From a virus: a stretch of DNA of 64,000 nucleotides. Positions within the stretch are counted from its first letter, which is position 1. Each line of letters opens with the position of its first letter. The position numbers were made by a program, and so were the translations under genes. A model generated the notes under the pieces. The model saw only the letters and a program-made list of their open reading frames with translations. It ran no database searches and was not told the origin of the DNA. Shown piece after piece: positions 1 through 6,906 of this stretch. Location of the stretch: positions 1-64,000 of the IMG/VR virus record IMGVR_UViG_3300028654_000015; one strand, given 5' to 3'.

Positions 1-101
1 TAGGTCTTATTGTAATGTTGTCTTTCATAGTGATCATTACACTGCTTGCAGTAGCACCAATAGCATTAACGATTGCATTTTTGATTCATTTTCTACCATA
101 A
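1..101 (+). CDS. C-terminal part of a membrane protein (truncated by window edge)
   Basis: An open frame runs from the first bases of the window to TAA at 99-101. The roughly 32 visible residues are almost entirely hydrophobic (for example FIVIITLLAVAPIALTIAF), so this is most likely the last transmembrane segment of a small phage membrane protein. The start lies outside the window. It sits 6 bases upstream of the next gene in a compact small-gene array. No family can be named. Confidence 0.45.
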   Translation, partial: GLIVMLSFIVIITLLAVAPIALTIAFLIHFLP

Positions 102-107
102 TGTGAT

Positions 108-374
108 ATGAAACATAACTATGAGATTAGAATACTACCTAATGAAATTCTAATACAATATAGAGAAGTTGATGATATACTAAACCCATTGAAATTTCGA
201 CCTATTCAGGAATGGTTATTGACTCATTTTTCTACTTTAAAAGATATTTTATATCAAGTATTAGAATTTGAAGATGGTGTGTTCAACCACGACATGATAG
301 AAGTAATAACGGTCAATAATACTAGATATGCACTTAAGCAATATATTAGAAATCATGGTAATAGTTGGTTATGA
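108..374 (+). CDS. YGNxW-family small protein, copy 1
   Basis: 88 residues, first of eleven paralogues in this window. Family hallmarks are visible: a central TLKDILYQV motif (about residues 44-52) and a C-terminal LKQYIRNHGNSWL ending. There is no signal peptide or membrane segment. The N-terminal half is variable and beta-rich looking. The stop TGA overlaps the next family member's ATG (ATGA), implying translational coupling. I do not recognise the family and can assign no function; repeated duplication suggests an early accessory role under diversifying selection (inference). Confidence 0.85.
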   Translation: MKHNYEIRILPNEILIQYREVDDILNPLKFRPIQEWLLTHFSTLKDILYQVLEFEDGVFNHDMIEVITVNNTRYALKQYIRNHGNSWL

Positions 375-652
375 GTGATATTATAATATATCTAAATGCT
401 AATGTGTTTCCTGGAAGACTAGATATTCTAGATATTACTGTAAAGTATGGTAATAATATAGATGAATTAACATATCTGACCGAATGGCCAGAAGAACTAC
501 CAACCACACCAAAAGATCTTTTGTATCATTTATATAATACTATTCCTGGGTTTAATGTTGATGACATCAAACTTCATTGGACACACAGTCATATCATAGT
601 AACAATGAAACAGCATATACAATTACATGGTAATAAATGGATTGTACTATGA
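371..652 (+). CDS. YGNxW-family small protein, copy 2
   Basis: 93 residues from the ATG at 371, which overlaps the previous stop as ATGA; an upstream in-frame TTG at 365 is less likely. It has the family central motif (TPKDLLYHLY) and the C-terminal MKQHIQLHGNKW signature followed by three extra residues. Its own TGA overlaps an ATG at 649 of the next gene. Function unknown. It is one of five family members in the first 2.2 kb. Confidence 0.85.
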   Translation: MSDIIIYLNANVFPGRLDILDITVKYGNNIDELTYLTEWPEELPTTPKDLLYHLYNTIPGFNVDDIKLHWTHSHIIVTMKQHIQLHGNKWIVL

Positions 653-849
653 TCAATCAAAAGGTACGATTGTATTGTGTACAATGTGATAAGAAAAAAC
701 TATGTCGTGTTTTAGATGATCCTGCTAGATTTCATGCTGGATATGTTTTTGTGAAAATTGAATGTGAGTCATGTGGAATACGAGGTAAAATAACTACAGA
801 ACAATTAGAAGAAAAAGAAGAACACTGGAACCAAATACAATCGATATAG
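649..849 (+). CDS. Small zinc-ribbon protein
   Basis: 66 residues from ATG 649 (ATGA overlap with the upstream stop); an in-frame ATG at 637 would add four residues inside the previous gene. Two CxxC pairs (YCVQC near the N-terminus and CESC about 25 residues later) make a four-cysteine zinc ribbon, followed by a charged helix rich in Glu. Such small zinc ribbons are common in T4-like accessory regions and may bind nucleic acid or protein; the actual role is unknown. It interrupts the YGNxW array without belonging to it. Confidence 0.75.
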   Translation: MINQKVRLYCVQCDKKKLCRVLDDPARFHAGYVFVKIECESCGIRGKITTEQLEEKEEHWNQIQSI

Positions 850-851
850 TT

Positions 852-1130
852 ATGGATTTTATTATTGAAATATTTCACCACAAAACTCCTGTCCCAGGGA
901 GATCAGAAATTGAGATATTTGTATTGCAAAAAGAAGAGCATGATAACGACTATCATACTATTACAACTATAGATAGTGAAAAAATAACTCTTATGGAATT
1001 ATTATATCAAATTAGAGATACTTACAATGAACGATTTGTATTAGAGAATATTATTATGAACTTAAGATACCAAAGCATTAAATTATCTTTAGTTGAATAT
1101 GTTAGATTATATGGCAATAAGTGGATATGA
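852..1130 (+). CDS. YGNxW-family small protein, copy 3
   Basis: 92 residues. Central motif TLMELLYQIRD and C-terminus LVEYVRLYGNKWI match the family. The start is two bases after the previous stop. The stop TGA overlaps the next ATG at 1127 (ATGA). The variable N-terminal half shares little with its neighbours, while the motif spacing is kept, suggesting one fold with a variable surface. Function unknown. Confidence 0.85.
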   Translation: MDFIIEIFHHKTPVPGRSEIEIFVLQKEEHDNDYHTITTIDSEKITLMELLYQIRDTYNERFVLENIIMNLRYQSIKLSLVEYVRLYGNKWI

Positions 1131-1393
1131 AATTTTCTATCAGAATACAACGAACACAAATAGAAGTGGTGTGGTGTATCAACAAGGTTCCTATGCATTC
1201 TTTTTTCCTAAGAAATTCTACATTAAAAGAGATTTTATATAGAATGAAAGATAAAATTAGAAACGATTATGACTTTAAAGATTTTGTGATACTTGTTGAA
1301 AATTGGGAAATACAACACAAAATTTCAACATCTTCAATAGCAGTAGTCCCATTAGATGATTACATAAAACAATTTGGAAATACATGGGTTTAA
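1127..1393 (+). CDS. YGNxW-family small protein, copy 4
   Basis: 88 residues from ATG 1127, overlapping the previous TGA; a GTG at 1121 formed from the upstream Trp codon is an alternative start. Central motif TLKEILYRMKDK and C-terminal LDDYIKQFGNTWV are both present. It ends with TAA and is followed by a gap before the next gene, so it probably closes a first co-transcribed run of five genes. Function unknown. Confidence 0.85.
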   Translation: MKFSIRIQRTQIEVVWCINKVPMHSFFLRNSTLKEILYRMKDKIRNDYDFKDFVILVENWEIQHKISTSSIAVVPLDDYIKQFGNTWV

Positions 1394-1461
1394 CAGTTAT
1401 ACATTTATCTCGATATATGCTATTATATAGATAGCAGATTTTATTAATTTATGGATATTTT

Positions 1462-1596
1462 ATGACACACGATTTACTTATTATAGTTATTTTTGGAGTA
1501 CTTAGTTATATTTGGAGCAGGTCACTTATTGAATTTTTTGGATACTTTTTTGTTTTGAATTTACTCTTATATCTTGTTGAAAGAGTTATTCTTTAA
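1462..1596 (+). CDS. 44-residue membrane mini-protein
   Basis: A short ORF from ATG 1462 to TAA 1594-1596. The translation is very hydrophobic with one or two membrane-spanning stretches (LLIIVIFGVLSYIW and FFGYFFVLNLLLYLV) around a short polar SRS turn. It is in a 227-base gap between two family members. There is no convincing Shine-Dalgarno, so the call rests on hydrophobicity and position. It could be an early inner-membrane peptide; function unknown. Confidence 0.45.
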   Translation: MTHDLLIIVIFGVLSYIWSRSLIEFFGYFFVLNLLLYLVERVIL

Positions 1597-1602
1597 TATA
1601 GA
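1574..1602 (+). promoter_or_regulatory. Candidate sigma70-type promoter
   Basis: TTGTTG (1574-1579), a 17-base spacer, then TATAGA (1597-1602), with the next gene's ATG at 1621. Spacing is ideal but hexamer matches are partial, and A+T-rich sequence produces such matches by chance. Confidence 0.3.
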
Positions 1603-1620
1603 AAATTCTCATTATATATT

Positions 1621-1908
1621 ATGCCTCAATATATTATGAATCGATATAGTATCGAAATAATTATATTCGATGATCACGTTTTAAATATTAGTGACGCAAC
1701 TATACGAGCATATGATAATTTTTGTACACATAAGATATTAGAAGTTGATCGGTATAGACATACTCTTAAAGATATATTATATGCATTAAGATTTCAATGT
1801 CCCTCATTTGAGGTAAATAATATTTTTGTACAAGTGCCAGAAAAGGGACAATTTGCACTACGTGAATATATTAGATTATATGGAAACGAGTGGCCTATAA
1901 TTATATAA
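1621..1908 (+). CDS. YGNxW-family small protein, copy 5
   Basis: 95 residues. Central motif TLKDILYALRF and C-terminal LREYIRLYGNEW, followed by four extra residues. An internal ATG at 1636 (MNRYSIEI) aligns better with the N-termini of other members and may be the true start. No Shine-Dalgarno is obvious. The gene overlaps the next one by 19 bases, and the next start codon (GTG 1890) is built from this gene's conserved Trp codon. Function unknown. Confidence 0.8.
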   Translation: MPQYIMNRYSIEIIIFDDHVLNISDATIRAYDNFCTHKILEVDRYRHTLKDILYALRFQCPSFEVNNIFVQVPEKGQFALREYIRLYGNEWPIII

Positions 1909-2189
1909 TAAAAATACATCATACTATTGAAGATGTTGAAATTGGCATGACTTATCTTGGTGGAACATATGGTGATGTCTATGAATGTATTTCTGTTATA
2001 AGTAGAAAAGATATTACATTTAAAAATTTACTATACCATATCAAAGATATATTTAAAAAAGATATACCCAATTTTAAAATAGAACCAGAAGCATGGCAAG
2101 TTTATATAATAGAATTTGGTGCAACCACACCTTCAGCAGTATTTACATTAACACAATATGTAAAAAAGTATGGTAATCAGTGGATATAA
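1890..2189 (+). CDS. YGNxW-family small protein, copy 6
   Basis: 99 residues with a GTG start at 1890. No ATG occurs in frame until 1947, and the GTG-initiated N-terminus MAYNYIIKIHH resembles that of copy 10 (MALTNYIYSIH), supporting the choice. Central motif TFKNLLYHIKD and C-terminal LTQYVKKYGNQWI are intact. It ends directly against the 3' end of a convergent minus-strand operon. Function unknown. Confidence 0.8.
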   Translation: MAYNYIIKIHHTIEDVEIGMTYLGGTYGDVYECISVISRKDITFKNLLYHIKDIFKKDIPNFKIEPEAWQVYIIEFGATTPSAVFTLTQYVKKYGNQWI

Positions 2190-2366
2190 TCATACCCCTC
2201 GTACAAATAAAATGTAATAAACTACATAAAACCAACCAAAGAATCCATTTATTATCATCCAAAGAATATCATGATATGCTTGCCATGATATAAATCCTGC
2301 AACTAAGTTGCCTATCCCTATTGCGCCCAAACCAGTATTAAAATAAGTATTCATAAAAGTATCCAT
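2190..2366 (-). CDS. 58-residue membrane protein
   Basis: Minus-strand ORF from ATG at 2366 to TGA at 2190. The N-terminus is short and polar; two hydrophobic stretches follow (LGAIGIGNLVAGFISW and MIINGFFGWFYVVYYILF), with a short basic C-terminus, suggesting a two-pass inner-membrane protein. It is the last gene of a four-gene leftward operon and meets the rightward array tail to tail. No clear Shine-Dalgarno is visible. Function unknown. Confidence 0.55.
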   Translation of the reverse strand: MDTFMNTYFNTGLGAIGIGNLVAGFISWQAYHDILWMIINGFFGWFYVVYYILFVRGV

Positions 2367-2383
2367 TATATTAAAGTTATTAT

Positions 2384-2620
2384 TTACGCGTGACTTTCTT
2401 CAAACATTTTTTCAGACCTAACTATATCATGTGCTTGTTGGTAAATATCATGACCTAAAGTAGCACCCAAAAATATTCTAAGCATAGAACTGGTGTAGTA
2501 AATAGCATCTGTGCTATTTGTTCTAAATGCTTCTAATATATTAGATTCGATGCATACCAATTGTTTTTGAGTCAATGATATGCCTTCCGGAAATTCTATT
2601 AGACCATATTCTGTTTTCAT
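2384..2620 (-). CDS. Hypothetical protein (minus-strand operon)
   Basis: 78 residues, mostly helical, no membrane segment or known motif. The ATG at 2620 is preceded by an AAGGT ribosome-binding sequence. It lies one base from the gene at 2622 and is clearly co-transcribed. The opposite-strand ORF at 2580-2774 is a shadow. Function unknown. Confidence 0.75.
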   Translation of the reverse strand: MKTEYGLIEFPEGISLTQKQLVCIESNILEAFRTNSTDAIYYTSSMLRIFLGATLGHDIYQQAHDIVRSEKMFEESHA

Positions 2621-2621
2621 T

Positions 2622-2834
2622 TTATACCTTTTTTGCTACAATTCTTTTAATTTTATAATCTCTACCATCTTTCATCAGAAAAGATATAGCATTAATTCTA
2701 TTGGAATCACAATCGAAAAAATTTTGTTTTTCATGAAAATGTCCAAGTTGGGTATTAAGATCATTCATAATTGAAATATTGCCGTACTTATCGTGCAATA
2801 TGTTTAGTTTTTCTATTAGTGTGGAAATATTCAT
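2622..2834 (-). CDS. Hypothetical protein (minus-strand operon)
   Basis: 70 residues. The N-terminal half (STLIEKLNILHDKYGNISIM) is a helix-strand pattern often seen in small phage proteins, and the C-terminus is basic (DYKIKRIVAKKV). A good AAGGA ribosome-binding site precedes ATG 2834. It is the second gene of the leftward operon. No family recognised. Confidence 0.75.
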   Translation of the reverse strand: MNISTLIEKLNILHDKYGNISIMNDLNTQLGHFHEKQNFFDCDSNRINAISFLMKDGRDYKIKRIVAKKV

Positions 2835-2844
2835 TTTATTCCTT

Positions 2845-3033
2845 TTAAATTAAGTTATATGTTAGATTCTGTGTCAGTTCTTCTAAGAAATCTTTTGTGT
2901 ATGTGATATGATTTCTAACATATACCAGATCTTCAAAGTTTAAATTTGTATTGTTTCCAAGATTGAGAGAATCTATAGTCGATTCTACTGAATCAAGTTC
3001 GTCCATTAGTTGTCTTAGTTCTTTCGATATCAT
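2845..3033 (-). CDS. Hypothetical acidic helical protein (minus-strand operon)
   Basis: 62 residues, acidic and helical (KELRQLMDELDSVESTIDSL), possibly a short coiled coil. An AGGAAC ribosome-binding sequence lies before ATG 3033. It is the first gene of the leftward four-gene operon, so its promoter should lie in the 3034-3252 divergent region. Function unknown. Confidence 0.75.
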   Translation of the reverse strand: MISKELRQLMDELDSVESTIDSLNLGNNTNLNFEDLVYVRNHITYTKDFLEELTQNLTYNLI

Positions 3034-3252
3034 AATTGTTCCTTATGTTTATAAAATATACATATATCATAACACTACTATATTTCCATGACATGACTAC
3101 AATCATGAAACACTAGATAGTGTTATTAATACCTTGATATTATTGATTATAATAGATAAGAAATATTCTTAGAGGATCTACTATGGTTAGTAATTGACGA
3201 TAGTTTTTTGATTTGTTACACTTATACATTGTATATTTTGAATTATTAATGT
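3034..3252. promoter_or_regulatory. Divergent promoter/operator region
   Basis: This 219-base non-coding gap separates a leftward operon from a rightward one. It contains a perfect 16-base palindrome (AACACTA GA TAGTGTT, 3109-3124), with the same AACACTA half-site again at 3071-3077, and TTGACG-N17-TACACT at 3194-3222 facing right. A+T-rich -10-like sequences face left near 3040-3060. The palindrome plus repeated half-site would suit a dimeric regulator that controls both directions (inference). Confidence 0.5.
3194..3222 (+). promoter_or_regulatory. Sigma70-type promoter, rightward
   Basis: TTGACG at 3194-3199, exactly 17 bases, then TACACT at 3217-3222. The predicted start would be about 3229, giving a leader of about 24 bases to ATG 3253. 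The -35 hexamer is nearly consensus. It would drive the second YGNxW gene run by host RNA polymerase. Confidence 0.5.
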
Positions 3253-3564
3253 ATGCCACTACCAATACATGTAGAAGTTATCATCAATGAATTATTAGAT
3301 TCGTTCAGAAAAACAGATATCATCACAGAAAGAACTGCAACAAATTGTATTAAATTATATTTCGAAAAAAGTAAATATCTAGATGATGGAAAATTATTAA
3401 ATAAATTGATGAAACTTATAGAAATAATAGAAAACAAATATCATTTAAAAAATGAAAATTTGCATGTGAGTTTAAATGGACCTTCTGTATTTTACAATAT
3501 GACAAAATATCAAAATTTGTTTGCTAAATCAAACTATCATGAAATAGAACTAAGTATTATATGA
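3253..3564 (+). CDS. Hypothetical protein heading the second small-gene run
   Basis: 103 residues, lysine-rich and helical, without the LK[DE]xLY or GNxW signatures, so not a family member although it heads the second array. Helical stretches cover most of the first 70 residues (LLNKLMKLIEIIENKY). Its stop overlaps the next start as ATGA at 3561, so it is translationally coupled to copy 7. Function unknown. Confidence 0.75.
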   Translation: MPLPIHVEVIINELLDSFRKTDIITERTATNCIKLYFEKSKYLDDGKLLNKLMKLIEIIENKYHLKNENLHVSLNGPSVFYNMTKYQNLFAKSNYHEIELSII

Positions 3565-3818
3565 CCTTTATAGATCAAAATAAATATACTATATGTCTTT
3601 CAATGGACCGAATAATATTTGTTACACATCACAGACCGCCAGCAGAGATGTTCTATAAATCAGACATATCTTTGAGGGATTTATTATATGGTCATAAAAG
3701 AAGATTAAAAACTACAATAGTACCAGATAACTGGAAAGTCATTATAGAAGATACAACAATAACAGTAGAACTAACATTACGAGAATATGTTCAAAGATAT
3801 GGCAATAGATGGATTTAA
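3561..3818 (+). CDS. YGNxW-family small protein, copy 7
   Basis: 85 residues from ATG 3561 (ATGA overlap). Central motif SLRDLLYGHKRR and C-terminal LREYVQRYGNRWI. The invariant Trp codon supplies the ATG of the next gene (agATGGat), giving a 10-base overlap. Function unknown. Confidence 0.85.
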   Translation: MTFIDQNKYTICLSMDRIIFVTHHRPPAEMFYKSDISLRDLLYGHKRRLKTTIVPDNWKVIIEDTTITVELTLREYVQRYGNRWI

Positions 3819-4144
3819 AAAATCTGATGACCTTTTCAAATATAATAAATCACAATCAAACTCTAGAAACAACAACTTTTCGATTAACTAGAAAAAGAGA
3901 CGATTGGATTGTTAAACTAGAATATTATGATGAAGCATTACAAGAATATAAAGAACTATTAGATATTTCAATAAACTCTATAACACTGAAAGATGCTCTG
4001 AAAAAGATTAAATATGTGTTTGAGTTGCCCCAGATACATCCAATGAATTGGATTATGGTATATCCATCTAAATTGGACGAAGAATGTGATGACGAGTTAG
4101 AATTACAATACTATGTAAAAAGATTTGGTAATACCTGGCAATGA
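3809..4144 (+). CDS. YGNxW-family small protein, copy 8
   Basis: 111 residues, the longest family member. The start ATG at 3809 lies inside the Trp codon of copy 7; an in-frame ATG at 3827 is an alternative. The central motif is degenerate (TLKDALKKIKYVF, lacking the usual Tyr) and the C-terminus is LQYYVKRFGNTWQ. The stop overlaps ATG 4141. Function unknown. Confidence 0.8.
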   Translation: MDLKNLMTFSNIINHNQTLETTTFRLTRKRDDWIVKLEYYDEALQEYKELLDISINSITLKDALKKIKYVFELPQIHPMNWIMVYPSKLDEECDDELELQYYVKRFGNTWQ

Positions 4145-4413
4145 ATGTCATATTAATAGCACAACGAAAAACTTCAGTAAATGTATTCATTTGGATACCG
4201 TCAGCCGATCCTGCTCTTGAACCAGAGAAAGGTTATTGGACAAATCTATATACTCTGTTAGATAAAAATATAACATTAAAAGAAGTTCTTTATATGATAT
4301 ATAAAAATCCTGAAGTAAAATTTTTTGATATTACATCCATTACAGTAGGAGATGGACTGTCACAACTTAAATTAAAAGATTATATACAAATATATGGCAA
4401 TTCATGGCGTTAA
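4141..4413 (+). CDS. YGNxW-family small protein, copy 9
   Basis: 90 residues. Central motif TLKEVLYMIYK and C-terminal LKDYIQIYGNSWR. ATG 4141 overlaps the previous TGA. The next gene begins at 4404 within this gene's Trp codon, with the same 10-base overlap as between copies 7 and 8, so the junction itself was probably duplicated. Function unknown. Confidence 0.85.
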   Translation: MNVILIAQRKTSVNVFIWIPSADPALEPEKGYWTNLYTLLDKNITLKEVLYMIYKNPEVKFFDITSITVGDGLSQLKLKDYIQIYGNSWR

Positions 4414-4652
4414 CTAATTACATATACTCAATACATATTAAAGATTCTTATATACTAGTCGATCATATCGTTGATATCTATTATACAACTCTATGGCAAG
4501 AATCAAAATTGGTTAGTCTTAAAGATACCTTGTATAGAATAAAAAATCATAATCTAAATTACTTTAATTGGGAAACAATTTATCTAGTTAAAGACAAGAA
4601 TACATGGAATCTAAAAAGATATATCAAAGAATTCGGAAATACTTGGATATAA
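4404..4652 (+). CDS. YGNxW-family small protein, copy 10
   Basis: 82 residues, the shortest copy. Central motif SLKDTLYRIKNH and C-terminal LKRYIKEFGNTWI. Its ATG is formed across the Trp codon of copy 9. It ends with TAA and is followed by a 51-base gap. Function unknown. Confidence 0.85.
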   Translation: MALTNYIYSIHIKDSYILVDHIVDIYYTTLWQESKLVSLKDTLYRIKNHNLNYFNWETIYLVKDKNTWNLKRYIKEFGNTWI

Positions 4653-4703
4653 TTATACTTATTTGTTGAAAAGTATATATTACTATGATAAAGTATTAAA
4701 TTC

Positions 4704-5012
4704 ATGCGTAAACTCAAAGCAGAAATAGACCCGAAACAAACAAACTTCGAAATTTTTGTGAATACGTGGACTAATATAGGCGAAGTATATGCATCTTATT
4801 GTAACGTGGTACCAATATTTGAATTTGACACATCAGAGTGTGATTTAAAAACAGTTTTATATAATATAAAACAGAAAAATCAAGGATATATTCCTGTAGA
4901 TACCATTGTTTTACATATTGGTAATAATATGAATAGTAATAGATATCGAGTGAAAGATTATATAAAAAATTGGGGAAATATCTGGACCAGATTTCAAACA
5001 TATGGAAAATAA
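4704..5012 (+). CDS. YGNxW-family small protein, copy 11
   Basis: 102 residues. Central motif DLKTVLYNIKQK; the C-terminal signature is the diverged VKDYIKNWGNIW followed by a unique eight-residue tail. A TATGAT -10-like sequence lies at 4684-4689. It overlaps the next gene by 11 bases. The last recognisable member of the array, and the most diverged at its end. Function unknown. Confidence 0.8.
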   Translation: MRKLKAEIDPKQTNFEIFVNTWTNIGEVYASYCNVVPIFEFDTSECDLKTVLYNIKQKNQGYIPVDTIVLHIGNNMNSNRYRVKDYIKNWGNIWTRFQTYGK

Positions 5013-5211
5013 AAAGACAGAACTTACTTCTATTGATAAAAAAGATTTGGAATTACTTCTAGCAATACAAGAATGGGCAACAGAAGCAATGAATATTTTA
5101 AGTTTGAATTTGAATGAATTTTCAGAGAAAGAATTGCAGAATGTAATTGAATATCAAACTGTCAATAAACTTTTAAAAATTTACGAAAAATATAATAAAA
5201 ATGTCAGTTAA
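5002..5211 (+). CDS. Hypothetical small helical protein
   Basis: 69 residues, charged and almost wholly helical, with no membrane segment. It overlaps both neighbours (11 bases each), which makes co-translation likely. It does not carry the YGNxW signature. No family recognised. Confidence 0.7.
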   Translation: MENKKTELTSIDKKDLELLLAIQEWATEAMNILSLNLNEFSEKELQNVIEYQTVNKLLKIYEKYNKNVS

Positions 5212-5704
5212 TCCAGATCCATTTAAAACAGATATTTCCATTGATCCAGACTTAAAAGAAATAGCAGAAAAAGTTAGATCAAAATTATTTGCATCGAATA
5301 AAACTTCTATAAAACCTTATATGGAATCTGCAATTCATACCGGCGGATTTAACAAAATAGAAAAAGTATATCATTCTCCTAGTGGCGAAACGAAAGAACA
5401 TGGAGGATATAATTCTGTAGAGTTTGTGTTTTTAATAGATGAAAATCTTGATACTCATGTGATGGAAGACAAATTACGTATATTGTCAAACTTTCTTCTA
5501 AATTTATATGGAAGACAAGGTATTAATTTAACTTTTGATGTAACACCTAGGAACAAATCGTATACAAAAGATGTCATTTATGTTATACGATGTATAATAA
5601 CAGATAAAACTAGAGTAATATTACCACCTAGTATAGTGAGTAGTATCAGAACAATATTCAAAAAAATCTACGAATATTTCGTACCAAAGAAAAATATCAC
5701 TTGA
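5201..5704 (+). CDS. Hypothetical protein, 167 residues
   Basis: A soluble protein with an acidic N-terminal helix, a central glycine/His patch (HTGGFNKIEKVYH, then KEHGGYNSVEF) and alternating strands and helices to a basic C-terminus. It overlaps the preceding gene by 11 bases. The mixed alpha/beta pattern suggests a folded domain, but no catalytic motif can be named. Function unknown. Confidence 0.75.
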   Translation: MSVNPDPFKTDISIDPDLKEIAEKVRSKLFASNKTSIKPYMESAIHTGGFNKIEKVYHSPSGETKEHGGYNSVEFVFLIDENLDTHVMEDKLRILSNFLLNLYGRQGINLTFDVTPRNKSYTKDVIYVIRCIITDKTRVILPPSIVSSIRTIFKKIYEYFVPKKNIT

Positions 5705-5729
5705 TGATTTCTATCCATAATGTTATAGT
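5701..5729 (+). promoter_or_regulatory. Sigma70-type promoter with start codon at predicted transcription start
   Basis: TTGATG (5701-5706), 17 bases, TATAGT (5724-5729). The expected transcription start is about 5736, exactly the A of the metallophosphoesterase ATG. No Shine-Dalgarno precedes that ATG, so the mRNA may be leaderless. Confidence 0.5.
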
Positions 5730-5735
5730 GTAATA

Positions 5736-6332
5736 ATGACTACCTGGTTTACAGCAGATACGCATTTTAATCATAACAATATTCGCTTCTATTGCGGCAG
5801 ACCCTTTGAAACAGTAGAACAAATGAATAATACTATGATTACCAACTGGAACGCAGTTATACAACCAAGGGATGTTGTATATCATATTGGTGATTTTGGG
5901 TTTGGTAATGTTCACTATTTAAATGGACTTGCACAAAAATTACATGGTACTATCAATATAATTCTTGGTAATCACGATAAAGAAGTAAAAAAAGATCCAC
6001 TATGTAATAGATTTGGTTTCATTAAAGATATGCATATTTTGAAAACCAAACATGATAATAAAACATATGAATTGTTCTTGTTTCATTATGCATGTAGAAC
6101 TTGGTATAAATCAAATCACGGATGTATTCATCTATTCGGACACTCTCATGGTAAAATGCCTCCATATGGACTTTCAATGGATGTTGGTGTTGATACTAAT
6201 AATTTCTTTCCATATTCATTAGAACAAATTTTACAAAAGATGAACACGTTTTCTCCAAAACTTGATTATGATCCTAACTATAATGGAAAAACATACCAAG
6301 AAATACCACAAGTAAAAGAAGAAGATGCTTAG
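5736..6332 (+). CDS. Calcineurin-like metallophosphoesterase
   Basis: 198 residues. All metallophosphoesterase motifs are visible in order: D8xH10 (ADTHFNH), GDFGF (D53), GNHD (N79, H80), a lone His at about 117 (LFHYA) and GHSHG (H136, H138). These bind a two-metal centre that hydrolyses phosphomono- or diesters. Homologues of this size are common in phages; the substrate is not known, with nucleotides, 2',3'-cyclic phosphates or nucleic acid ends all possible. It overlaps the next gene by 8 bases and probably forms a unit with a nucleotidyltransferase and a deaminase. Confidence 0.9.
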   Translation: MTTWFTADTHFNHNNIRFYCGRPFETVEQMNNTMITNWNAVIQPRDVVYHIGDFGFGNVHYLNGLAQKLHGTINIILGNHDKEVKKDPLCNRFGFIKDMHILKTKHDNKTYELFLFHYACRTWYKSNHGCIHLFGHSHGKMPPYGLSMDVGVDTNNFFPYSLEQILQKMNTFSPKLDYDPNYNGKTYQEIPQVKEEDA

Positions 6333-6906
6333 TATAATACCGAACAACAGATTTCATTTTAAACTACCAACTTTTCAATATTCGAATTGTTGGATTGCAG
6401 GAGGATGTCTTCGTTCTTCTTTGCTGAACGAAACCCCAAATGATATTGATATATTTGGACCTGATGAAAATTCAATTCAAAATTTTATTGATTTAAATTT
6501 AAATAATGCAAAACTGATACACAAATCTAAAGTACTAGAATCATATATTCTAAATGGGCTCAAAATACAAGTAGTGAAAAGAAAATATTATAATAGTATT
6601 GAAGAGTGTTTAACTGGTTTTGATTATACTATATGTCAATTTGCATTTGATGGTGTTACTTATTTCTCAACACCAGAAGCGGTCATAGATACATATGCTC
6701 ATAAATTGGTTATCAATAAATTAGATAAAGATTTTGTAATAGATTCATTAAGAAGAATGACCAAATATATAAAATATGGGTTTACTATCTGTGATGGTGG
6801 ACTAAAAAATATAGTAGAATCAATTAGATCATTAAAAGATGAAGAAGTTAAAAATCAAATAGAATTCTATCCAAATGGGGGACCTAGAATTAATAGGTTC
6901 GATTAA
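6325..6906 (+). CDS. Nucleotidyltransferase-fold protein
   Basis: 193 residues. The N-terminal part carries the pol-beta nucleotidyltransferase signature: GGCLRSSL (26-33), then NDIDIF with D40 and D42 as metal ligands, resembling the head domain of CCA-adding/poly(A) polymerases. A third carboxylate may be in FDYT. The C-terminal half is helical, as in phage homologues of this type. It could transfer a nucleotide to RNA or protein; the acceptor is unknown. It overlaps the metallophosphoesterase gene and abuts the deaminase. Confidence 0.75.
   Translation: MLSIIPNNRFHFKLPTFQYSNCWIAGGCLRSSLLNETPNDIDIFGPDENSIQNFIDLNLNNAKLIHKSKVLESYILNGLKIQVVKRKYYNSIEECLTGFDYTICQFAFDGVTYFSTPEAVIDTYAHKLVINKLDKDFVIDSLRRMTKYIKYGFTICDGGLKNIVESIRSLKDEEVKNQIEFYPNGGPRINRFD

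Noticed and set aside
3253-3564. Twelfth member of the YGNxW family
   Set aside because: It is in the same gene run but lacks both the LK[DE]xLY motif and the GNxW end.
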